12,288 nucleotides of DNA. Source: Bacteroidales bacterium UBA4231. Its GTDB lineage: Bacteria > Bacteroidota > Bacteroidia > Bacteroidales > UBA932. Location: contig DGXN01000033.1 of the NCBI GenBank assembly GCA_002396335.1, positions 1 through 12,288 of the forward strand. The letters are read 5' to 3'. A program made the position numbers and the translations under genes. The notes beneath the pieces are model-generated. The model worked only from the letters and a program-made list of their open reading frames with translations. It was not told where the DNA came from and made no database searches. The stretch's first letter is position 1. The number at the start of each line of letters is the position of its first letter. This document shows positions 7,746 to 12,288 of the stretch, piece after piece.

Positions 7746-7777
7746 TTTGCGGGTGTCGCGACAATATCCTATCTTTG
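7746..7777 (+). promoter_or_regulatory. Bacteroidota promoter of the SDR gene
   Basis: A -33 element TTTG (7746-7749) and a -7 element TATCTTTG (7770-7777) are separated by 20 bases, an ideal spacing for the Bacteroidota primary sigma factor. The leader to the ATG at 7799 is about 15 bases. Confidence 0.82.
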
Positions 7778-7798
7778 CGCCCTGAAAAACCTGAACCC

Positions 7799-8644
7799 AT
7801 GAAAGTGATCCTTATTACCGGCGCCAGCAGCGGAATCGGTTACGACGCTGCCGCGGCCCTTGCCCGTGAAGGTCATAAAGTATATGCAGCCGCAAGGCGT
7901 CTTGAGCGGATGGAGCCGCTGAAGGAATTCGGCGTTGTCCCCATCCGGATGGATGTCACCGACGAAGCCTCCATGCAGGCCGGCGTGCAGACCGTCCTTC
8001 AGGCCGAAGGACGCATTGACGTCCTCGTGAACAACGCCGGGTACGGCTACTTCGGCGCCATTGAAAATGTCTCCATGGAGGAAGCCCGCCGCCAGCAGGA
8101 AGTGAACGTGTTCGGCCTGGCCCGCCTGTGCCAGCTGGTCCTGCCCGCGATGCGTGAGCAGGGGAGCGGCCGTATCATCAACGTGGCCTCCGTGGCCGGA
8201 AAGGCCGTCCTTCACTACGGCGGCTGGTATCATGTCTCGAAGTTCTCCGTGGAGGCCCTCAGCGACGCCATGCGCATGGAACTGAAGCCTTTCGGCATTG
8301 ATGTGGTAATTATTGAACCGGGTGCCATCGGCACGGAATGGGGCGACATTGCGGCCGATCACCTGAGCGAATCCTCACGCGGTACCGTCTACGAATCCGG
8401 TGCCGACAATATGGCCGCCCTCATGCATTACGCCTATTCCCAACCCTGGCTGTCCCAGCCTTCGGTGGTTACGCATGCCATCGTCAAGGCGGTCACGAGC
8501 AAGCATCCGCGGGTCCGTTACCGGATCGGCCGGGGGGCGCATCTGATGGTGGCGTCCCATGCGCTGATGCCGGACCGCTGGTGGGACGGGGTCAACCGCA
8601 TCTTCCTGAAGCTGAAACTGCCCGGGGTCAACGGTAATCGGTAA
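7799..8644 (+). CDS. Classical short-chain dehydrogenase/reductase
   Basis: An NAD(P)-dependent oxidoreductase of 281 residues with a complete classical SDR signature: the nucleotide-binding TGASSGIG at 7-14, NNAG at 78-81, and the catalytic S131, Y144 and K148 (YHVSK). Arg at 33-34, just after the second strand, suggests NADP(H). The substrate is unknown; close relatives include general ketone or fatty-acyl reductases. The frame stays open far upstream, but that part is antisense to the EamA gene. The ATG chosen begins the first beta strand (MKVILITGAS) and lies about 20 bases after a well-formed promoter. Its last 17 bases overlap the end of the convergent lipoprotein gene. Confidence 0.93.
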   Translation: MKVILITGASSGIGYDAAAALAREGHKVYAAARRLERMEPLKEFGVVPIRMDVTDEASMQAGVQTVLQAEGRIDVLVNNAGYGYFGAIENVSMEEARRQQEVNVFGLARLCQLVLPAMREQGSGRIINVASVAGKAVLHYGGWYHVSKFSVEALSDAMRMELKPFGIDVVIIEPGAIGTEWGDIAADHLSESSRGTVYESGADNMAALMHYAYSQPWLSQPSVVTHAIVKAVTSKHPRVRYRIGRGAHLMVASHALMPDRWWDGVNRIFLKLKLPGVNGNR

Positions 8645-9287
8645 GCACGACATCCACATCCCTCAGCAGGGCCGACCGGGCCATCTCCTGCGGATTGGTG
8701 CCGGGTTCACCCTGGGGCACAGCCATGCCCATTCCGGCAAAGAGTCTTTCCCAGTAGGCGGGGATTTCCCCTTGGTCATTCTTCCAGTTCATCGGCTGCT
8801 GTTCAAAGAGGTAGCCGCCGTCTGCCGACCGGTAGCTGTCGCGCACCAGCTCCGAGCAGTAGTGGGCGCCATTGTCGGCCAGAAAGACACTGTCGTAGGG
8901 CTCTCCGAGGAAGGCCTTGGCTTTTTGGATGCATTCTGCGGCCCGTCCGGGGTCTTTGAGCCGTTTGACAAGGAAGGCGGGGTATGAGCCGTCGTGACGG
9001 GTGAAATCCGTGAGAAAGGTATCCAGCGGATGCCGGTCCACGCCATGGCGAAGGGTTGCGTCGATGATCCAGACGCCGTCGTCGGCCACTTCGGCGATGG
9101 CGACATGGATGAGGTTCAAGGCCCCGTCGCCGGTACTCTCGGAAATGGCGGAACTCATGGAGTCTTCTCCGGCTTGCGTGTCGGAGGGCAGTCCTACGAA
9201 GATGAGGTCGCCGCTGCGGAGAGTCTCTTTTACGGGCGCGCAGGAGACGGCTGCGGCGACAAATAACGGAAGAAGGCACTTTTTCAT
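8628..9287 (-). CDS. Lipoprotein with permuted NlpC/P60 (YiiX-like) fold
   Basis: A 219-residue predicted lipoprotein. The signal peptide MKKCLLPLFVAAAVSC ends in a relaxed Bacteroidota lipobox with the acylated Cys at 16. The mature part shows the order seen in circularly permuted papain-like NlpC/P60 proteins of the YiiX/YebB type: SGDLIF at 25-30, His61 in IHVAI, then a GEPYDSVF segment and Cys144 in HYCSELV. His61 and Cys144 are the likely catalytic pair. Activities proposed in the superfamily include amidase, peptidase and acyl-bond chemistry; the real substrate (cell-wall peptide or lipid) is unknown. The frame is open further upstream, but the signal peptide fixes the start, four bases after a TATCTTTG element. 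It overlaps the SDR 3' end and is divergent from the kinase-like gene. Confidence 0.87.
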   Translation of the reverse strand: MKKCLLPLFVAAAVSCAPVKETLRSGDLIFVGLPSDTQAGEDSMSSAISESTGDGALNLIHVAIAEVADDGVWIIDATLRHGVDRHPLDTFLTDFTRHDGSYPAFLVKRLKDPGRAAECIQKAKAFLGEPYDSVFLADNGAHYCSELVRDSYRSADGGYLFEQQPMNWKNDQGEIPAYWERLFAGMGMAVPQGEPGTNPQEMARSALLRDVDVVLTDYR

Positions 9288-9291
9288 AGGA

Positions 9292-9299
9292 CAAAGATA
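9292..9299 (-). promoter_or_regulatory. -7 element of the lipoprotein gene
   Basis: The minus strand reads TATCTTTG, a perfect TAnnTTTG match, four bases before the ATG. No good -33 element is seen. The place where one would sit (about 9317-9323) overlaps the -7 element of the divergent kinase-like gene. Confidence 0.65.
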
Positions 9300-9320
9300 C
9301 CCTTTTTGTCTGGAAATTCG

Positions 9321-9328
9321 TATATTTG
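9321..9328 (+). promoter_or_regulatory. -7 element of the cytidylate-kinase-like gene
   Basis: TATATTTG is a perfect -7 match, 20 bases before the ATG. The only TTTG upstream (9305-9308) is 12 bases away, too near for a standard -33 element. Confidence 0.68.
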
Positions 9329-9348
9329 CCCTGATCGAACCCTTTATT

Positions 9349-10005
9349 ATGAACACAAAAGAACCTTTCGTCATTACCATCAGCCGTGAGCTGGGCTCCG
9401 GAGGACGCACCATCGGCCGTAAACTTGCCGCCCAGCTGGGTGTCCGCTACAGTGATAAAACCCTCATCGATGAATTGATGAAAAAGTTCAATCTCACGAC
9501 CTATGAGATAGAAAGCATCAAAGCCAAGAAGCGCAACTGGTTCTCGAATTTCATCGAATTCGTGGCCCCTGTGCCCAATTCCGGCGCTTTCATCGGCTTT
9601 GACGCCAACAAGGACATGGAATGGGCCGCAGATCCCTCCATGCCGGCCGATATCTTCAAGGCCGAATCGGAGATCCTGAAGGGCATCGCCGAAAAGGGGT
9701 CCTGCGTGATCGCCGGCCGTTCCGGTTTCCATGTGCTCAAGGACCATCCCAACCACCTGAACATCTTTATTCATGCCCCTCTGGAGGAGCGCATCGCCCG
9801 CGTGATGAAAAAGCAGGACCTTACCCATGACCAGGCCCGTGAACTGATTGCCTCCGTGGACGAAGGACGCGAGAACTACATCAAGCGCTTTACCTCCACC
9901 AGCCGTTACGACCTCCGCAACTACGACCTCTGCCTCAATGTCTCCGGCATGAGCGAAGACGAGGCTGTCCACTGCATCCTGAAGTTCATCAAGTATGCGG
10001 AATAG
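9349..10005 (+). CDS. Cytidylate-kinase-like family protein
   Basis: A 218-residue P-loop protein of the cytidylate kinase-like group (Cytidylate_kin2 in Pfam), distinct from ordinary CMP kinase Cmk. The N-terminus FVITISRELGSGGRTIG (7-23) holds the GSGGRTIG nucleotide-binding loop, followed by a YSDKTLIDE segment, the CVIAGRSGFHVL block near the middle, the Arg-rich lid region PLEERIARVMKK, and the closing YDLCLNVSGMS common in the group. These proteins are widespread in anaerobes and usually of unproven substrate. The frame is open far upstream of the ATG, but that stretch is antisense to the lipoprotein; the chosen ATG directly precedes the P-loop strand and follows a -7 element. Its TAG abuts the deoD stop with no base between. 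Confidence 0.9.
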   Translation: MNTKEPFVITISRELGSGGRTIGRKLAAQLGVRYSDKTLIDELMKKFNLTTYEIESIKAKKRNWFSNFIEFVAPVPNSGAFIGFDANKDMEWAADPSMPADIFKAESEILKGIAEKGSCVIAGRSGFHVLKDHPNHLNIFIHAPLEERIARVMKKQDLTHDQARELIASVDEGRENYIKRFTSTSRYDLRNYDLCLNVSGMSEDEAVHCILKFIKYAE

Positions 10006-10719
10006 TTAGACCAGCGACAGCGCTACTTCCATCATGTTGGTGAAGGTGGTCTGGCGCTGTTCGGACGTGGTCGCCTCTCCCGTGAGGAGGTGGTCCGAGA
10101 TGGTGAGGATGCCCAGGGCGCGGTTTCCGCTGCGTGCGGCATTCATGTACAGGGCGGCCACTTCCATCTCAACGGCAAGCACGCCCATCTTGATCCATCC
10201 CTTTGTGTTGGGATTCTCCCGGTAGAAAAGGTCCGACGACACCACGTTTCCGACCTTGTAGTTAAAACCTTTCTCTTCGCAGGTGTCGGCCGCTTTCCGC
10301 AGGAGTTGGAAGTCGCCGATAGGGGCGAACATGCCGTCCAGCTGGTACTGGTCCGCGTAGTTGGAGTCCGTGCAGGCACCCTGCGCCAGGACCAGGTCTC
10401 CGATGTGAAGATCTTTGTTGCAGGCTCCGGCGCTGCCGACGCGGATAATCGTTTTCACGTCGTAGAAATTGTACAGCTCATACGTATACAGGCCGATAGA
10501 AGGCATTCCCATGCCGTGTCCCATCATGCTCACGCGTTTTCCCTTGTACGTGCCGGTATACCCCAGCATGCCGCGGACCTCGTTGAAACATACGGGGTTC
10601 TCCAGGAATTTCTCTGCCATGAATTTTGCGCGGAGAGGGTCTCCGGCCATAATTACGGTTTCGGCGATTTCGCCGTATTTTGCTCCGATATGCGGAGTGG
10701 GCGTGTTCTTTTGACTCAT
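10006..10719 (-). CDS. deoD: Purine-nucleoside phosphorylase, DeoD type
   Basis: A cytoplasmic enzyme that splits purine (deoxy)nucleosides with phosphate to free base and ribose-1-phosphate; E. coli DeoD is a hexamer. The 237 residues align throughout with E. coli DeoD at a six-residue offset near the N-terminus. The phosphate and sugar site is complete: H10 (from the neighbouring subunit), G26, R30, R49, R93 and S96. The VEME motif includes E186, and the base-activating D209 (in SDH) and R222 (in EQRQ) match E. coli D204 and R217. It is convergent with the kinase-like gene at zero spacing and divergent from an acid phosphatase gene, which could supply nucleosides. Confidence 0.95.
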   Translation of the reverse strand: MSQKNTPTPHIGAKYGEIAETVIMAGDPLRAKFMAEKFLENPVCFNEVRGMLGYTGTYKGKRVSMMGHGMGMPSIGLYTYELYNFYDVKTIIRVGSAGACNKDLHIGDLVLAQGACTDSNYADQYQLDGMFAPIGDFQLLRKAADTCEEKGFNYKVGNVVSSDLFYRENPNTKGWIKMGVLAVEMEVAALYMNAARSGNRALGILTISDHLLTGEATTSEQRQTTFTNMMEVALSLV

Positions 10720-10743
10720 TGTGCTATTGATTACGGTTTTTTA

Positions 10744-10751
10744 CAAATATA
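10744..10751 (-). promoter_or_regulatory. -7 element of deoD
   Basis: The minus strand reads TATATTTG, a perfect -7 element 24 bases before the deoD ATG, preceded by an A/T-rich stretch. No TTTG is seen at the -33 distance. Confidence 0.68.
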
Positions 10752-10844
10752 GTAAAAAAAATACTTTTCGGCCGTGCGATGCCTCACAATGCGGTCTACT
10801 GTAACAGTTTTGCTTTGAGCCGCTGGCGGGCCTTGTTTTACTTG

Positions 10845-10875
10845 TTTGCCGTGAGGATTGTTTTTGCTATATTTG
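10845..10875 (+). promoter_or_regulatory. Bacteroidota promoter of the acid phosphatase gene
   Basis: A -33 TTTG (10845-10848) and -7 TATATTTG (10868-10875) are spaced by 19 bases, a full consensus match. The start site should fall near 10880, giving about 15 bases of leader to the ATG at 10895, or none if the ATG at 10880 is used. Confidence 0.83.
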
Positions 10876-10894
10876 TGGTATGATAGCCTTTGTT

Positions 10895-11626
10895 ATGAAA
10901 CGCTTTTTCTTTTGTTTATTGTTCTCATTCATTGGACTTGGCCTTTGGGCTCAGTCTTTTGAACCGTATATCCCAGAGGATGAAATGCCTGACGTTGTGC
11001 AGGTTTTGCCGGCACCGCCCCAGGACCCCAGCAGTGAGTTCGACCGCGATATAATGCGCTATATGTGGGGCAAGCAGCAGCGCCGGGACCCTGCCCGCCT
11101 GGAAATGGCCGTGCGTGACGCCATCTGGAGCATGGATACCACGCTGGTTATCCTTGGAGAGCATTTCGGCCTGAAAATATCCAGAGAGGAGACTCCCGCC
11201 ATTTATGAGGTACTCACGCGTGGCATAACCACCATAGAGAATATCCGTTTCCGCCCCAAGGCACATTATTTCAGGATCAGGCCTTTTGCCTATTTCAAGG
11301 AGCCTTCCATTTTCCCGCAGGACGATGAATGGCTGTCCGGTGAGGGCTCATATCCTTCCGGCCACACCATCAGGGCATGGGCATGCGCCCTTCTGATGGC
11401 TCAGATCAATCCCGCTTCGGCCGAAGCCGTCTTTGCAAGGGCATGGCTCTCCGGCGAAAGCCGCGTCATCTCCGGCTGCCACTGGCAAAGCGACGTGGAT
11501 GCCAGCCGCCCCGTTGCCGGCATAGGCTTCTCCCGTCTTCAGAGTTCCGAGAAATTCCTATACGACATGGCACGCGCCCAGGCCGAATTCCGCCGTCTGA
11601 AGAATGCCGGGAAGTCATTGAAATGA
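10895..11626 (+). CDS. Class A non-specific acid phosphatase (PAP2 superfamily)
   Basis: A secreted phosphatase of about 243 residues, close in size to PhoN-type enzymes, which remove phosphate from nucleotides and other monoesters in the periplasm. The three PAP2 catalytic motifs are perfect: KX6RP (K122, R129, P130), PSGH at 154-157 within the class A signature SYPSGHT, and SRX5HX3D (S189, R190, H196, D200). An N-terminal signal peptide, MKRFFFCLLFSFIGLGLWAQ, directs export. An in-frame ATG at 10880 would add five residues; I prefer 10895 because it starts the MKR n-region and gives the same -7-to-ATG distance as neighbouring genes. The gene is divergent from deoD and convergent with a TolC-family gene 39 bases away. 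Confidence 0.93.
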   Translation: MKRFFFCLLFSFIGLGLWAQSFEPYIPEDEMPDVVQVLPAPPQDPSSEFDRDIMRYMWGKQQRRDPARLEMAVRDAIWSMDTTLVILGEHFGLKISREETPAIYEVLTRGITTIENIRFRPKAHYFRIRPFAYFKEPSIFPQDDEWLSGEGSYPSGHTIRAWACALLMAQINPASAEAVFARAWLSGESRVISGCHWQSDVDASRPVAGIGFSRLQSSEKFLYDMARAQAEFRRLKNAGKSLK

Positions 11627-11665
11627 AGCTTTGTGCGCTTGCCAGCAGCGGTTTGCGGAAAACCG

Positions 11666-12288
11666 TCAGAGCGTCAGTTCACCGCCGCGGTAGAAATTCA
11701 CCAGGCGGCTCTGGAAAAGGTACTCGTAGGTGGCCTGCACGGCGTCCGAGCGGGTTTTCAGGAGCTGGTTGCGGGATTCGTTGAACTCCGTGATGTTGGC
11801 TTTGCCGTTCTCGTACCGGGCCTGAACCAGGGTGAAAGAGTCCTGGGCCGATGCGGCGGCGGCCTGTGAAGCCTCCCACTTGGCGCGTGCGGCCACGGCT
11901 GCGTTCCAGGCCTGCTGGATCTCTTTGTACAGGTTCTGCTTCACCCGGCGCAGCTGGACCTCCTGATTCAGCTGGTTCAGCTTGGCGGTGCGCACCTGGT
12001 TCCGGATGGCGAACTTGCTGAAGATGGGGATGCTCAGGCTCACGCCCACGTATTCGCTGAAGTTGTTCCGAAGCTGTCCCCAGAAGCCGGTGCTCCCGAA
12101 GTTGGAGTAGTAGTTGGTGCCGGCCCCGCCGCTGATGGACAGCGTGGGGAAGTATCGGCTGCGGGCGATGGCGACGGAACGGCCGGTTCCCTCCAGGCGG
12201 ATCTCTTCGGCCCGGATGGCAGGGCGGATTCCCAGCGCGTCCAGGTAGATGTCGTCCGGATTGCCGATGACAACGCTTTCCATCCTGA
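11666..12288 (-). CDS. TolC-family outer membrane efflux protein, C-terminal part
   Basis: The C-terminal 207 or so residues of an outer membrane factor (usually 430-500 residues); the frame is open to the window edge, so the ATG at 12283 is internal. The part shows the second half of the OEP repeat: an RSRYFPTLSISGG segment leading into a beta region (YVGVSLSIPIFS), then long helices rich in Ala, Gln and Arg (LNQEVQLRRVKQNLYKEIQQAW) and the typical ending RYENGKANITEFNESRN with a further helix. Such trimers form the outer-membrane duct of RND, ABC or MFS efflux or type I secretion systems. The membrane-fusion and pump genes, if linked, would lie beyond or elsewhere, so the substrate is unknown. 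Confidence 0.93.
   Translation of the reverse strand, partial: RMESVVIGNPDDIYLDALGIRPAIRAEEIRLEGTGRSVAIARSRYFPTLSISGGAGTNYYSNFGSTGFWGQLRNNFSEYVGVSLSIPIFSKFAIRNQVRTAKLNQLNQEVQLRRVKQNLYKEIQQAWNAAVAARAKWEASQAAAASAQDSFTLVQARYENGKANITEFNESRNQLLKTRSDAVQATYEYLFQSRLVNFYRGGELTL

Noticed and set aside
6806..7798. Long in-frame extension upstream of the SDR start
   Set aside because: It is antisense to the EamA permease, is low-complexity in composition, and a consensus promoter lies just before the ATG at 7799.
9001..9348. In-frame extension upstream of the kinase-like start
   Set aside because: It is antisense to the lipoprotein gene, and the P-loop begins right after the ATG at 9349.
9288..9413. 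Upstream start for the lipoprotein gene
   Set aside because: It would bury the signal peptide and lipobox in the interior and run through the promoter region.
11649..11665. Hairpin CGGTTT/AAACCG between the phosphatase and TolC genes as a terminator
   Set aside because: The stem is only 6 bp, AT-rich in half, and has no T tract on either strand.
12281..12283. ATG as the start of the TolC-family gene
   Set aside because: The product would lack the first half of the family and the frame remains open to the window edge.
1..12288. CRISPR arrays, transposases, phage genes or tandem repeats
   Set aside because: I looked on both strands and found no regular repeat-spacer pattern, no transposase-like protein and no terminal inverted repeats.

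Overview
The window looks like a chromosomal segment from a fairly GC-rich member of the Bacteroidales (Bacteroidota), probably a gut or rumen lineage; I cannot name the genus. The evidence is a str-type ribosomal cluster with Bacteroidota-like EF-G and no tuf after fusA, the absence of Shine-Dalgarno sequences before most starts, and six good copies of the Bacteroidota -7 promoter element TAnnTTTG just upstream of genes on both strands. The tRNA gene carries no encoded CCA. There is no phage, plasmid, transposase or CRISPR content.

Layout. Positions 1-2900 hold the distal end of a translation operon: the 3' part of rpsG, then fusA, rpsJ and a tRNA with anticodon CAT (most likely tRNA-Ile2). 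A strong hairpin overlaps the rpsJ stop codon and ends exactly where the tRNA begins; a second terminator follows the tRNA. The rplC-rplD-rplW genes that usually follow rpsJ are absent. Positions 2999-6777 hold a tight three-gene operon: a nitroreductase-family flavoprotein, a full-length DsbD-type thiol:disulfide interchange protein, and a CyuA-type L-cysteine desulfidase. A short dispersed-repeat-like sequence is inserted in frame in the dsbD interdomain linker.

Positions 6785-12288 hold single genes in alternating orientation: an EamA/DMT permease (-), a classical SDR oxidoreductase (+), a lipoprotein with a permuted papain-like NlpC/P60 fold (-), a cytidylate-kinase-like protein (+), DeoD purine nucleoside phosphorylase (-), a class A acid phosphatase (+), and the C-terminal part of a TolC-family outer membrane efflux protein (-). 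Convergent pairs here overlap, abut or are only a few bases apart. The divergent intergenic regions carry the promoters.

How the genes may work together. The first block makes ribosome components and an AUA-decoding tRNA. The second block plausibly handles thiol redox: DsbD moves reducing equivalents to the periplasm and CyuA breaks cysteine down to sulfide, pyruvate and ammonia. The divergent deoD and acid phosphatase genes could both serve nucleotide salvage (periplasmic dephosphorylation, then cytoplasmic phosphorolysis), but this is inference. I see no obviously new multi-gene system. The points most worth checking are the rpsJ-stop/tRNA hairpin, the in-frame repeat in dsbD, the Cys-rich loop in CyuA, and promoters so close to start codons that the mRNAs should be leaderless.
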